Positions 17,069 through 25,942 of a stretch of DNA of 64,000 nt are shown piece after piece. Position 1 is the stretch's first letter. The number at the start of each line of letters is the position of its first letter. The position numbers and the translations under genes are program-made. The notes beneath the pieces were generated by a model that was not told where the DNA came from, searched no databases, and was given only the letters and a program-made list of their open reading frames with translations. This DNA is from Flavobacterium indicum GPTSA100-9 = DSM 17447. GTDB lineage: Bacteria; Bacteroidota; Bacteroidia; Flavobacteriales; Flavobacteriaceae. Where the stretch lies: NCBI RefSeq assembly GCF_000455605.1, contig NC_017025.1:2232001-2296000 (forward strand). Reading direction: 5' to 3'.

Positions 17069-17875
17069 TTAATTCCAACGATTATGCGTAAACTTCTTAT
17101 TTTTCCAAATCCACATAAGAATAAATCCAGTAATTGCTCCACCTACGTGAGCAAAATGGGCTACATTTGCTCCACCTAAAATAGACGACCCTGAAATGCC
17201 GGAAAAAACATCAAAAGCAACTAATATGGGCACAAAATATTTAGCTTTTATAGGTACTGGAATAAACATCATTGCTAATTCTGCATTAGGAAACATAAAT
17301 GCAAAAGCTACCAATAATCCATAAATCGCTCCTGAAGCACCAACTGCTGGTATATAAGCATTGGAAACGGCTCCTAAAAAGGCATTACCATCAAAATTCG
17401 TTTCATTTAATTTATTAAACAACTCTAGATTATTTTCAATCATTGGTTTCAAAACCAATGTATTTCCTTCAACTATATCTGTTTGAAGTAGTGTTGAAAT
17501 ATCAGAATTGGTAAAAGCACCATTGGTCAATTCAATAATTTGAGAATGAATTTCATAAAAAGCTACCCCTTGATGTAATAATGCTGAACCAATACCGCAA
17601 ACAAAATAAAAAATCAAAAAGCGTTTGGCTCCCCAAAAATGTTCTAATACTGAACCAAAAGAAACCAAAGCAAACATATTAAACACAATGTGCAGCAAAC
17701 TTTCTTTAGAATGCATAAACATATGGGTGATGGGTTGCCAAATTCTAAAATGAGGATTTTCAAAATAATACATTGAGAAATGTTCATAAGAATTAGGCAC
17801 TACTTGGCTCATGATATAACAAATCACATTTATTATTAGCAGTTGCTTTACAACTGGTGTCATATTATTAAACAT
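17069..17875 (-). CDS. Rhomboid-family intramembrane serine protease (second of a pair)
   Basis: This 268-residue polytopic protein has the catalytic serine in AVGASGAIYGLLVAFAF and the catalytic His in ANVAHFAHVGGAITGF. HIVFNMFALVSFGSVLEHFWG is the conserved N-terminal His/Asn helix. It differs from its neighbour by a soluble insertion of about 60 residues between the third and fourth membrane segments (around HSQIIELTNGAFTNSD), probably facing the periplasm. It is encoded 2 bp downstream of mutL and immediately upstream of the other rhomboid, so the pair probably arose by an old duplication and is co-expressed. Confidence 0.88.
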   Translation of the reverse strand: MFNNMTPVVKQLLIINVICYIMSQVVPNSYEHFSMYYFENPHFRIWQPITHMFMHSKESLLHIVFNMFALVSFGSVLEHFWGAKRFLIFYFVCGIGSALLHQGVAFYEIHSQIIELTNGAFTNSDISTLLQTDIVEGNTLVLKPMIENNLELFNKLNETNFDGNAFLGAVSNAYIPAVGASGAIYGLLVAFAFMFPNAELAMMFIPVPIKAKYFVPILVAFDVFSGISGSSILGGANVAHFAHVGGAITGFILMWIWKNKKFTHNRWN

Positions 17876-17877
17876 AT

Positions 17878-19737
17878 TTAAAATCTTTTATCTAATTCGT
17901 CTGTAGTTAATGTTATAAAAATAGGTTGATTAAAAGGGGAAAAATTAGGTTCCTTACAAGCAAACAATCCATTAACTATGTTACTCAATTCTATTTCATT
18001 TAACGTTTTACCCGATTTAATTGCTACACTCTTAGCCATAAATTTCGCTATACTATCTGATAAAGAGAAACTATCTTCCGGAATATTTTGTTGTAAATTA
18101 TGAATTAAATCATTTAAAATTGCTACAACTTCACTTTCTTTAACTTGTACTGGTAAGCCAATAATCCGAACCTCATCTAATGCAATACTTTCAAATGCGA
18201 AACCTAACCCTTCTAAATTAGGCTGTAACTCTTTTAAGTACAACACTTCTTCCCTACCTAAATGCAAACATAAAGGAAATATCAGTTGCTGACTTGAGGC
18301 GTGATGTATGGTAATATTAGTTAAAAATTGTTCGTATAAAATACGTTGATGTGCTCTATTTTGATGAATAACTAATAAACCTGACTTAATACTATTGATG
18401 ATGTACTTTCTATTTAATTGGTACAACAGGGTTTTTGTTTCTGTAACTTCATCATCAAACAATTTACTTGTTACTGCTTCTTCCGTTTCGAAAGTATGAT
18501 TATCAACTTCAAAAGTATCTTGTTTTAATCCAACATACAAACTTTCCCAATTTGAAGTTGTATCTTGCTTTTTATAAATAGAAAATCCAGAACTAACATT
18601 TGATGAAGAACTACTTTTTTTAGTGTCTGTAACAAATGGATTAAAAGTACTATCAACCTGTATTAAAGGAACGTCTGACTTTATATCTTTATAAGCATAA
18701 GGCGTATCCAAAGTGGCATCGCGTTCAAAATCTAAAACTGGTGCCACATTAAACATTCCTAAACTATGTTTTACAGCTGAGCGTAAAATAGCATATAAGG
18801 CTTGTTCATCGTCAAACTTCACTTCAGTTTTAGTTGGATGTATATTAATATCTATGGTATGTGTAGGAACTTGTAAATACAAAAAATAACTGGGTTGATT
18901 CCCGTCTTTTAACAAACCATCATAAGCACTCATTACGGCATGATGCAAAAAACTACTTTTTATGAATCGGTCATTAACTAAGAAAAATTGCTCACTTCTA
19001 TTTTTTTTGGCAAACTCGGGTTTACCTACAAATCCGCTAATGGTAATGATTTCAGTTTCTTCATTAACAGGAACTAATTTTTCATTAGTTTTTCCACCAA
19101 AAATATTTACAATTCGTTGTCTGTAATTTGTACTTGGCAAATTAAAAATCTCAGCTCCATTACTTATTAACACAAAATGAATTGCAGGATGCGCAAGTGC
19201 AACCCGTTCAAATTCATCTATAATGTGTTTTAGTTCTACATTGTCTGATTTTAAAAAATTGCGACGAGCAGGAATATTAAAAAACAAATTTTTAACCAAA
19301 AAAGAAGTCCCCTTAGGTAAAACGGCTACTTCTTGAGAAACAAATTTACTTCCTTCAATTATGACATGTGTACCTAATTCTTCTTGGTCTTGCTTGGTTT
19401 TTAACTCCACATGAGCAACAGCTGCGATTGACGCTAAAGCTTCACCACGAAAACCTTTAGTATGTAAAGCAAATAAATCTTCCGCATGACGTATTTTGGA
19501 AGTAGCATGCCTTTCAAAACACAAACGTGCATCAGTAACATTCATTCCCTTACCATTATCAATGACTTGTATAAGGGTTTTACCTGCATCTTTAATAATT
19601 AATTTAATTTCAGTAGCATTGGCGTCGACAGCGTTTTCAACCAACTCTTTCACTACAGAAGCAGGGCGTTGCACTACTTCTCCAGCGGCTATTTGATTGG
19701 CAACATGATCAGGTAATAATTGAATAATCCCAGACAT
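17878..19737 (-). CDS. mutL: DNA mismatch repair protein MutL
   Basis: This 619-residue protein has the GHKL ATPase core: AGEVVQRPASVVKELVENAVDA, the nucleotide-binding DNGKGM, and HATSKI followed by GFRGEALASIAAV. MutL couples MutS mismatch recognition to downstream repair. The C-terminal domain is present, but the positions of the MutL endonuclease motifs are degenerate. HQNRAHQRILYE stands where DQHA(X2)E(X4)E is expected (about residue 455-470), and NFSPFNQP stands where CPHGRP is expected (about residue 600). It is therefore predicted to lack the nicking activity found in most MutL proteins from organisms without MutH. The rhomboid gene follows after 2 bp. Confidence 0.93.
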   Translation of the reverse strand: MSGIIQLLPDHVANQIAAGEVVQRPASVVKELVENAVDANATEIKLIIKDAGKTLIQVIDNGKGMNVTDARLCFERHATSKIRHAEDLFALHTKGFRGEALASIAAVAHVELKTKQDQEELGTHVIIEGSKFVSQEVAVLPKGTSFLVKNLFFNIPARRNFLKSDNVELKHIIDEFERVALAHPAIHFVLISNGAEIFNLPSTNYRQRIVNIFGGKTNEKLVPVNEETEIITISGFVGKPEFAKKNRSEQFFLVNDRFIKSSFLHHAVMSAYDGLLKDGNQPSYFLYLQVPTHTIDINIHPTKTEVKFDDEQALYAILRSAVKHSLGMFNVAPVLDFERDATLDTPYAYKDIKSDVPLIQVDSTFNPFVTDTKKSSSSSNVSSGFSIYKKQDTTSNWESLYVGLKQDTFEVDNHTFETEEAVTSKLFDDEVTETKTLLYQLNRKYIINSIKSGLLVIHQNRAHQRILYEQFLTNITIHHASSQQLIFPLCLHLGREEVLYLKELQPNLEGLGFAFESIALDEVRIIGLPVQVKESEVVAILNDLIHNLQQNIPEDSFSLSDSIAKFMAKSVAIKSGKTLNEIELSNIVNGLFACKEPNFSPFNQPIFITLTTDELDKRF

Positions 19738-19769
19738 TAGGCTTTGATGATTTTATTTTGGTTAAACCA

Positions 19770-19777
19770 CAAATTTA
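19770..19777 (-). promoter_or_regulatory. -7 box upstream of mutL
   Basis: TAAATTTG on the - strand matches TANNTTTG, 32 bp before the mutL ATG and downstream of the ribH terminator. No clear -33 box. Confidence 0.5.
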
Positions 19778-19817
19778 ATGAAAATAAGTCGGGTTTTTAT
19801 GTTTAGAAAATCATAAA

Positions 19818-19849
19818 AATAAAAAAAGCTGAATATTTCTATTCAGCTT
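19818..19849 (-). terminator. Intrinsic terminator after ribH
   Basis: A 10-bp perfect stem (AAGCTGAATA / TATTCAGCTT) with a 4-base loop is followed on the - strand by seven T. It separates the TPR-ribH unit from the mutL unit. Confidence 0.85.
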
Positions 19850-19871
19850 AAATTATATAAAATATATACCG

Positions 19872-20357
19872 TTATTTACGATTTAAATCTACCATTTTTA
19901 TAGCAGCAATTGCAGCTTCAACCCCTTTATTTCCGTGTTTTCCTCCACTTCTATCGATAGATTGTTGCATGGTATTATCTGTTAACACACAAAAGATGGT
20001 TGGCACATCATATATTACATTCATGTCTTTTATACCTTGTGTTACCCCTTCGCAAACAAACTCAAAATGCATGGTTTCCCCCTTAATCACACAACCGATT
20101 ACAATTATTGCATCAAGCTCAAGTTTTTCATGCATTTGGCGTGCTCCAAAAATCAATTCAAAACTTCCAGGTACATTCCAGCGAATAATGTTTTCAGGTA
20201 AAGCACCACAGTTGGTCAATGCACTAAAAGCACCATTATAGAGACCTTCTGTTACTTCTTCGTTCCATTCTGAAACAACAATCCCAAATCGAAAGTCTTT
20301 CGCATTTGGGATTGAGTTTTTATCGTAATTGGATAAATTTTTATTTTCTGTTGCCAT
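19872..20357 (-). CDS. ribH: 6,7-dimethyl-8-ribityllumazine synthase
   Basis: This 161-residue enzyme makes the lumazine precursor of riboflavin from ribityl-aminopyrimidinedione and dihydroxybutanone phosphate. Visible signatures are RFGIVVSEWNEEVTEGLYNGA, VPGSFELIFGARQM, VIGCVIKGETMHFEFVCE with the active-site His region, and GGKHGNKGVEAAIAAIKM at the C-terminus. The length fits icosahedral or pentameric lumazine synthases. It starts 3 bp after the stop of the TPR membrane protein and so is its operon partner; no flavin riboswitch is visible upstream. Confidence 0.94.
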   Translation of the reverse strand: MATENKNLSNYDKNSIPNAKDFRFGIVVSEWNEEVTEGLYNGAFSALTNCGALPENIIRWNVPGSFELIFGARQMHEKLELDAIIVIGCVIKGETMHFEFVCEGVTQGIKDMNVIYDVPTIFCVLTDNTMQQSIDRSGGKHGNKGVEAAIAAIKMVDLNRK

Positions 20358-20360
20358 TAA

Positions 20361-21155
20361 TTATTGTTCTAATGTAGCAATTAAAGCATCAATATTATAC
20401 CCTTCTTGAGAATTTTCATATTTCTCTTTAATGGTTTTTAAATAACCTAAAGCTTCATCTTTTTTATTTGCTGCGATGGCTAAGTTAGCTGCTTTGAATA
20501 AAAAGCGTGGTGTAATGAAATCATTATCATCTAAATTAGCTGCTTCTACATACAATTTAATTGCATCATCCTGTTTATTTAATTCAGACATAGCATCGCC
20601 TTTTGCACCAATAGCTAATGCTGCTAAAACTTGATCTTTTGTAGAAAACTTTTCTAAATGCTCAATAGCTTTATTGAAGTTCTTTAAGTTTAAATACGAC
20701 ATTCCAGCATAATATTCAGCTAAATTAGCTGCATTAGTACCAGAATATTCATTAATAATTCCTTCAAATCCTAATTTTCCTTCACCACCTTTAAGTGCTA
20801 AGTTATATAATGAATCCTGTTTTCCAGCCCCATCAACTGCTTGTTGGAAATATGTTTGTGCTTGAAACATTTCTTTAAATGCATCTTCCTCTTTTGGTGT
20901 AGCAACAAATTTATTGTAAAGAATGTATCCTAAAGTTAATACAGCTAAAACACCAATAACACCTAAAATAGATTTTTGATTTTTAATTACAAATTCTTCA
21001 GTTTTATTAGCAGTTTCATCTAACGCATTAAATACTTCAGCGGTTGTACTTTCGCTTTCATTAACGTTGATTTCTTCTACAGTTGTATCAAATGCTGGCT
21101 CTTTTTCTTCTTTTGGTTTAGGAGCCTTAAATCCTCTTTTATTGTACGTTGCCAT
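20361..21155 (-). CDS. TPR-repeat membrane protein (YfgM-like arrangement)
   Basis: This 264-residue protein has a charged cytosolic N-terminus of about 80 residues rich in Lys and Glu, a single membrane segment (SILGVIGVLAVLTLGYILYN, about residues 84-103) and a periplasmic part made of TPR-type helices, for example YYAGMSYLNLKNFNKAIEHL and DAMSELNKQDDAIKLYVEA. This layout resembles the YfgM/DUF2133 type of Sec-associated periplasmic TPR proteins; a chaperone-like role is inference. It is the first gene of the unit that ends at the ribH terminator, with a -7 box 25 bp upstream. Confidence 0.82.
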   Translation of the reverse strand: MATYNKRGFKAPKPKEEKEPAFDTTVEEINVNESESTTAEVFNALDETANKTEEFVIKNQKSILGVIGVLAVLTLGYILYNKFVATPKEEDAFKEMFQAQTYFQQAVDGAGKQDSLYNLALKGGEGKLGFEGIINEYSGTNAANLAEYYAGMSYLNLKNFNKAIEHLEKFSTKDQVLAALAIGAKGDAMSELNKQDDAIKLYVEAANLDDNDFITPRFLFKAANLAIAANKKDEALGYLKTIKEKYENSQEGYNIDALIATLEQ

Positions 21156-21179
21156 TTATCTAAACTTTTATTAGAGGTG

Positions 21180-21187
21180 CAAAAATA
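21180..21187 (-). promoter_or_regulatory. -7 box of the TPR-ribH unit
   Basis: TATTTTTG on the - strand matches TANNTTTG, 25 bp before the ATG. It faces away from the recF promoter. Confidence 0.5.
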
Positions 21188-21240
21188 TAACTTTTATTCA
21201 AATTTAAAAGTTCTTTACTCATATTTTTAAAAATTGACCT

Positions 21241-21248
21241 TACATTTG
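21241..21248 (+). promoter_or_regulatory. -7 box upstream of recF
   Basis: TACATTTG matches TANNTTTG exactly, 33 bp before the GTG start of recF. A TTTAC at 21214 is a weak candidate for the -33 box. Confidence 0.55.
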
Positions 21249-21281
21249 TAATCTCAAATTGAATTAGAAATAAATACGATT

Positions 21282-22361
21282 GTGTTTTTAAAATCCCTTT
21301 CACTTATAAATTACAAGAACATTGCTGAACATGCTTTTGAGTTTGACAGCAAGATTAATGCTATTGTAGGGAAAAATGGCATAGGTAAAACAACTATATT
21401 GGATGCAATTTATCATCTTGCAATTGGAAAAAGTTATTTCAACCCGTTAGCTACACAAAACATTAAACACGGGGAAGATTTTTTTGTAATAGATGGCCTT
21501 TTTGAAAAAGAAAATAGAACCGAACAAATTTTATGTAGTTTTAAAAAAGGACAAAAGAAACTATTAAAACGTAATGGTAAAATTTACGAACGCTTTTCTG
21601 AGCATATTGGATTAATTCCAATAGTGATTATTTCACCAAGTGATGTAGACCTAATTGTTGAAGGCAGTGAAACCAGACGAAAATTTATAGACAATGTTAT
21701 TTCTACTGCAGATACTTTATACCTCAACACGTTAATAAATTATCAAAAAACAGTTGCGCAACGAAATGCATTATTAAAATATTTTGCTGCCAATCAAGTT
21801 TTTGACAATGAAAATTTGGCTATTTATAACGAACAAATGTCTGAATTTGGAACTATAATTTATAACAAACGAAAAGTATTTTTAGAACAATTTGTTCCAA
21901 TTTTTCAGAAATATTACAGTATTATTTCAGAAAATGCAGAAGATGTAAACATTATCTATGATAGTCAGTTACATGAAGACCATTTTGAAAAGCTACTCCC
22001 CTTGTATGTTCAAAAAGATAGACTAGCTCAATATTCTACAGTAGGTATTCACAAAGATGATTTGATTTTTAACATAAACGAATATCCTGTAAAAAAATAC
22101 GGGTCACAAGGTCAACAAAAATCATTTTTAATCGCATTAAAATTAGCCCAATTTGAATTTGTAAAAAATCAAAGCAAAACTTTGCCTATATTATTATTTG
22201 ATGATATTTTTGATAAATTGGACGCGTACAGGGTACAGCAGATTGTAAATATGGTCAATGACGATGTATTTGGTCAAATATTTATTTCTGACACACATCC
22301 TGAACGAACAGAAGAAATCATAAAACAAACGCATAAAACATATAAAATTTATTCCTTATGA
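21282..22361 (+). CDS. recF: DNA replication and repair protein RecF
   Basis: This 359-residue ABC-type ATPase loads RecA at gaps during recombinational repair. It has an N-terminal beta strand typical of the family ([20 protein letters not shown]), Walker A in [13 protein letters not shown], the signature region [21 protein letters not shown] and Walker B in [14 protein letters not shown]. The start codon is GTG; no upstream ATG fits. Its last codons overlap the start of the rhodanese-thioredoxin gene by 4 bases (ATGA), so translation of the two is probably coupled although their functions look unrelated. Confidence 0.93.
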   Translation: MFLKSLSLINYKNIAEHAFEFDSKINAIVGKNGIGKTTILDAIYHLAIGKSYFNPLATQNIKHGEDFFVIDGLFEKENRTEQILCSFKKGQKKLLKRNGKIYERFSEHIGLIPIVIISPSDVDLIVEGSETRRKFIDNVISTADTLYLNTLINYQKTVAQRNALLKYFAANQVFDNENLAIYNEQMSEFGTIIYNKRKVFLEQFVPIFQKYYSIISENAEDVNIIYDSQLHEDHFEKLLPLYVQKDRLAQYSTVGIHKDDLIFNINEYPVKKYGSQGQQKSFLIALKLAQFEFVKNQSKTLPILLFDDIFDKLDAYRVQQIVNMVNDDVFGQIFISDTHPERTEEIIKQTHKTYKIYSL

Positions 22362-23047
22362 AAAAATTAAATTATTACATTGTATTAATACTTTTTGTAT
22401 TAAACACTGGTTGCACAAATAGTCAAAACTTTAAAAGTGTTGATGTAGCAGAATTCAAAACTACTCTTGAAAAAACAACTGATGCGCAATTACTTGATGT
22501 TAGAACTCCTGGAGAATTTGCAGGCGGACATATCTCTAATGCAAAAAATATGGATTGGAATGGTAGTGATTTCGATACACAAGTAGCCAATTTAGACAAA
22601 GAAAAACCTGTTTTTGTTTATTGTTTAAGTGGAGGAAGAAGTAAAAAAGCAGCTTCACACTTAAAAGATTTAGGCTTTAAAAACATTATTGAATTAAATG
22701 GAGGTTATTTAGCATGGAGCAAAGCTAATGCTAACACAAACGAAGCATGGATTGGCATGACTAAAGAGGCCTACAATCAATTATTAGTCTCAGACAAGAT
22801 TGTTGTAATTGATTTTTATGCAGAATGGTGTGCTCCTTGCAAAAAAATGGCACCTTATTTAGATAAAATGAGTAAGGAATTAGCGGATAAAGTTATTATT
22901 CATCGTATCGATGCTGATAAAAATAAATCATTATTTAACGCATTAGGATATGAAGGTTTGCCAGTGGTTTTAGTGTATAAAAATGGAAAAGAAACGTTCA
23001 AAAAAAACCAATTTGTTAGCGAAGAAGAATTAAGAAAGGCGCTTTAA
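22358..23047 (+). CDS. Rhodanese-thioredoxin fusion lipoprotein
   Basis: This 229-residue protein starts with a lipoprotein signal (VLNTGCTNS; Cys19 predicted lipidated). Residues of about 27-125 form a rhodanese domain with [15 protein letters not shown] and the active-site loop [12 protein letters not shown], whose Cys is the sulfur acceptor. Residues of about 130-229 form a thioredoxin domain with [20 protein letters not shown], an intact WCxxC active site, and the cis-proline segment GLPVVL. The protein probably handles thiols or sulfane sulfur in the periplasm. It overlaps recF by 4 bases. Confidence 0.9.
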   Translation: MKKLNYYIVLILFVLNTGCTNSQNFKSVDVAEFKTTLEKTTDAQLLDVRTPGEFAGGHISNAKNMDWNGSDFDTQVANLDKEKPVFVYCLSGGRSKKAASHLKDLGFKNIIELNGGYLAWSKANANTNEAWIGMTKEAYNQLLVSDKIVVIDFYAEWCAPCKKMAPYLDKMSKELADKVIIHRIDADKNKSLFNALGYEGLPVVLVYKNGKETFKKNQFVSEEELRKAL

Positions 23048-23113
23048 TTAAGCATTCCCATAAAAACAAAACACACAACATCATTCTATTCACTTTTCTT
23101 ATAAACCAAAAAC

Positions 23114-24127
23114 ATGAATATTATACAAAATCAATCGTTAAAAAAATACAATACTTTTGGTATTGAAGCATCAGCAAAAGAATTTATTGCCATTGAAAAT
23201 GAAAGTGAATTAGCAACAGTATTGAAAGAAAATCAAAATAAAAAACTTTTTGTATTGGCTGGTGGAAGCAATATGCTTTTAACTAAAGATATTGATGCTT
23301 TAGTGATTCATATTAACAACAAAGGAATCAATATTATTGATGAAAACGATGATTATGTTTGGGTTAAAGGAAATGCAGGAGAAGTTTGGCATGAATTTGT
23401 GATGTGGTGTATTGACCAAAACTTTGGTGGAATTGAAAATTTATCTTTAATACCTGGTAATGTTGGCGCAACACCTGTACAAAATATTGGTGCTTATGGC
23501 GTTGAAATCAAAGATACTTTTGTTTCGTGCGAAGCCATGGAAATTGTTACACAAAAAATAAGAACTTTTTCCAAAGAAGATTGTCAATTTGGATACAGAG
23601 AAAGTATTTTTAAAGGTGAATTAAAAAACCAATATATTATTTTGTCGGTTACTTTTAAATTGAACAAAAAGAACCATAAAACCAACACTTCATATGGCGC
23701 TATTGATTTAGAATTAGAAAAAATGGGAATTCAAAACCCTAGCATTAAAGATGTTAGTAATGCTGTCATAGCGATTAGACAAAGTAAATTGCCGAACCCT
23801 AAAGAATTAGGAAATAGTGGTAGTTTTTTTAAAAATCCAATTGTGCCCATTGAAACATACAACAAAGCCAAAATTAACTATCCAGAGATGCCTCATTATC
23901 CAGTTTCAAACACACAAGTTAAAGTTCCTGCAGGTTGGCTTATTGAGCAAGCCGGATTTAAAGGCAAACGTTTTGGCGACGCCGGTATTCATACAAAACA
24001 AGCATTGGTACTTGTAAATTATGGCAACGCCACAGGGAGTGAGATTTGGGCTGTTGCGCAAAATATTCAAAAAACAATTAAAGAAAAATTCGGAATTGAA
24101 ATTGAAGCTGAAGTAAATGTTATTTAA
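23114..24127 (+). CDS. murB: UDP-N-acetylenolpyruvoylglucosamine reductase
   Basis: This 337-residue flavoenzyme makes UDP-N-acetylmuramic acid, the second step of peptidoglycan synthesis. It opens with the usual NQSLKKYNTFGIEASA. FAD contacts are in LAGGSNMLLTKD and LIPGNVGATPVQNIGAYGVE. The catalytic Ser lies in LGNSGSFFKNPIV, and PAGWLIEQAGFKGKRFGDAGIH is the substrate-loop region. The length and the presence of a YRES segment fit type I MurB, as in E. coli. It is flanked by short non-coding stretches on both sides and is probably a single transcription unit. Confidence 0.95.
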   Translation: MNIIQNQSLKKYNTFGIEASAKEFIAIENESELATVLKENQNKKLFVLAGGSNMLLTKDIDALVIHINNKGINIIDENDDYVWVKGNAGEVWHEFVMWCIDQNFGGIENLSLIPGNVGATPVQNIGAYGVEIKDTFVSCEAMEIVTQKIRTFSKEDCQFGYRESIFKGELKNQYIILSVTFKLNKKNHKTNTSYGAIDLELEKMGIQNPSIKDVSNAVIAIRQSKLPNPKELGNSGSFFKNPIVPIETYNKAKINYPEMPHYPVSNTQVKVPAGWLIEQAGFKGKRFGDAGIHTKQALVLVNYGNATGSEIWAVAQNIQKTIKEKFGIEIEAEVNVI

Positions 24128-24159
24128 AATCAGAATCGAAAACATTACATTTTAAAAAC

Positions 24160-24189
24160 TTGAAATTTTAACAAATTAAAGTAACTTTG
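24160..24189 (+). promoter_or_regulatory. Promoter of the glycosyltransferase-sigma factor unit
   Basis: TTG, a 19-bp spacer and TAACTTTG: both boxes are perfect for a Bacteroidota promoter, with the -7 box 19 bp before the ATG. Confidence 0.75.
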
Positions 24190-24208
24190 CTCATCTTTTA
24201 AAAGGAAT

Positions 24209-25324
24209 ATGGAAACGGTTTTATTTGTACTATTTATCGCTTTTTTAGCTTTTTTTACCTTACAGTTTATTTATTATGCTTTTATTTTTAGTCGCTTTAG
24301 TTTTGCTAAAATTCAAAATGGGACTCCAAAAAGTATTCCTGTTTCAGTGATTATTTGTGCTAAAAACGAATTTGAAAATTTGCAAAAAAATCTTCCTCAT
24401 TTTGTATCTCAAAATTATCCAAATTTTGAACTTGTCCTAATTGACGATGCATCTAGTGACGATTCATTAGAATTGTTAGAAGAATACGAACGCAATTATC
24501 CTTTTATTAAATTAGTCAAAGTAAAAAATAACGAAGCTTTTTGGGGCAACAAAAAATTCGCCTTAACATTAGGTATTAAAGCTGCAAAAAATGAATATTT
24601 ATTATTTACAGATGCCGACTGCTATCCTGCAAACAATAATTGGATAAATGAAATGACCACACATTTTACTTCTAAAAAAACAATTATTTTAGGCTATGGT
24701 GCTTATGAAAAAGTAAATGGCTCTTTTTTAAATAAATTAATTCGTTATGAAACCGTTTTAACCGCTATTCAATATTTTTCTTGGGCAAAAATAGGACGTC
24801 CTTATATGGGTGTAGGACGAAATTTAGCCTATAAAAAAAGTGAATTTTTCAATGTAAATGGTTTTATCAACCATATGAAAATCCGCTCTGGTGATGACGA
24901 CTTATTCATCAATCAAGCGGCAAATGCAAACAATACTACTGTAAATTTCAATCCAGAAAGTTTCACCTTTTCAGAAGCAAAGAAAACCTACAAAGAGTGG
25001 TTCAAACAAAAAAGACGTCACGTCTCAACGGCAAAATATTACAAAGGTTTTGATAAATTTCAATTAGGAACTTATTTTATTTCTCAATTCTTTTTTCTTA
25101 TATTGGCAATAATATTATTAGCATTTCAATATAATTGGATTATTGTAGCATCAATTTTAGGATTCCGTTATATCTTTAATTGGATTATTATTGGATACGG
25201 TTGTTCAAAATTAAAAGAGAAAGATCTTATTTGGGCTTATCCATTATTTGAATTACTACTAATGGTTACACAAATAAATGTATTCATTACTAACTTATTT
25301 TCTAAACCTGTACATTGGAAATAA
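24209..25324 (+). CDS. GT2-family glycosyltransferase with membrane anchors
   Basis: This 371-residue protein has an N-terminal membrane segment, then a GT-A domain: SVIICAKNEFENLQKN, LVLIDDASSDDSLEL, the DxD-type metal site in LLFTDADCYPANN, and a catalytic-base region near HMKIRSGDDDLFINQ. The QxxRW-like segment appears as WFKQKRRHVSTAKYY. Two or three hydrophobic segments follow toward the C-terminus. It probably adds a sugar to a membrane-linked acceptor on the cytosolic face; donor and acceptor are not evident. The downstream sigma factor begins within its last codons. Confidence 0.85.
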   Translation: METVLFVLFIAFLAFFTLQFIYYAFIFSRFSFAKIQNGTPKSIPVSVIICAKNEFENLQKNLPHFVSQNYPNFELVLIDDASSDDSLELLEEYERNYPFIKLVKVKNNEAFWGNKKFALTLGIKAAKNEYLLFTDADCYPANNNWINEMTTHFTSKKTIILGYGAYEKVNGSFLNKLIRYETVLTAIQYFSWAKIGRPYMGVGRNLAYKKSEFFNVNGFINHMKIRSGDDDLFINQAANANNTTVNFNPESFTFSEAKKTYKEWFKQKRRHVSTAKYYKGFDKFQLGTYFISQFFFLILAIILLAFQYNWIIVASILGFRYIFNWIIIGYGCSKLKEKDLIWAYPLFELLLMVTQINVFITNLFSKPVHWK

Positions 25325-25878
25325 AGCAAGAACAAATCGTTAAAAATATACAAAAGGCAAAAATGGGAGACCAAGTAGCCTTTACGTTTTTGTTGGACCA
25401 TTATTGGAACGAAGTGTATGGCTACATGCTTAAACGCACCGAAAACGAAACGGATACCGAAGATATTGTTATTGAAACTTTCGCCAAAGCCTTTGATAAA
25501 ATCAACACCTATAATCCCGAATTTGGTTTTAATACATGGTTAATTACCATTGCTAAAAATGTTCATATTGACTTATTACGAAAGAAAAAATCTTCTTTAT
25601 TTTTAGACATTACCAATGAAGAAGAGGAATATGCATATAATTTAGCAGACGACACACCTTCGGCGGAAGATGCTATTATTACAGAACAAAACCTGTCTCG
25701 ACTGTTGCGATTTATCAAAGAGCTGAAACCCGCCTATCAAGAAGTAATTCAATTGCGTTATTTTCAAGAAATGAGTTATCAAGAAATGGCCGACCATCTT
25801 AATGAGCCATTAAATAATATCAAAATAAAACTCTTAAGAGCTAAAAAATTACTCGCAGAAATCATCATTCAAAAATAA
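25315..25878 (+). CDS. RNA polymerase sigma factor, sigma-70 (ECF type)
   Basis: This protein of about 187 residues has the region 2 segment TEDIVIETFAKAFDKINTYNPEFGFNTWLITIAKN followed by the region 4 helix-turn-helix VIQLRYFQEMSYQEMADHLNEPLNNIKIKL, quoted here in parts; regions 1 and 3 are absent, as in ECF sigma factors. The best start is a TTG that overlaps the glycosyltransferase gene by 10 bases, because the first ATG would cut 16 residues before region 2. No anti-sigma factor gene is next to it, so its control is unclear. It is co-transcribed with the glycosyltransferase. Confidence 0.85.
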   Translation: MEIKQEQIVKNIQKAKMGDQVAFTFLLDHYWNEVYGYMLKRTENETDTEDIVIETFAKAFDKINTYNPEFGFNTWLITIAKNVHIDLLRKKKSSLFLDITNEEEEYAYNLADDTPSAEDAIITEQNLSRLLRFIKELKPAYQEVIQLRYFQEMSYQEMADHLNEPLNNIKIKLLRAKKLLAEIIIQK

Positions 25879-25915
25879 TTTTAGACCGTACATTTTATAT
25901 TTTGAAAAATTTCAT

Positions 25916-25923
25916 TAGGTTTG
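25916..25923 (+). promoter_or_regulatory. -7 box upstream of the MFS transporter gene
   Basis: TAGGTTTG matches TANNTTTG, 19 bp before the ATG. No well-spaced -33 TTG. Confidence 0.5.
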
Positions 25924-25942
25924 AAACAAACTAACCAAACCA

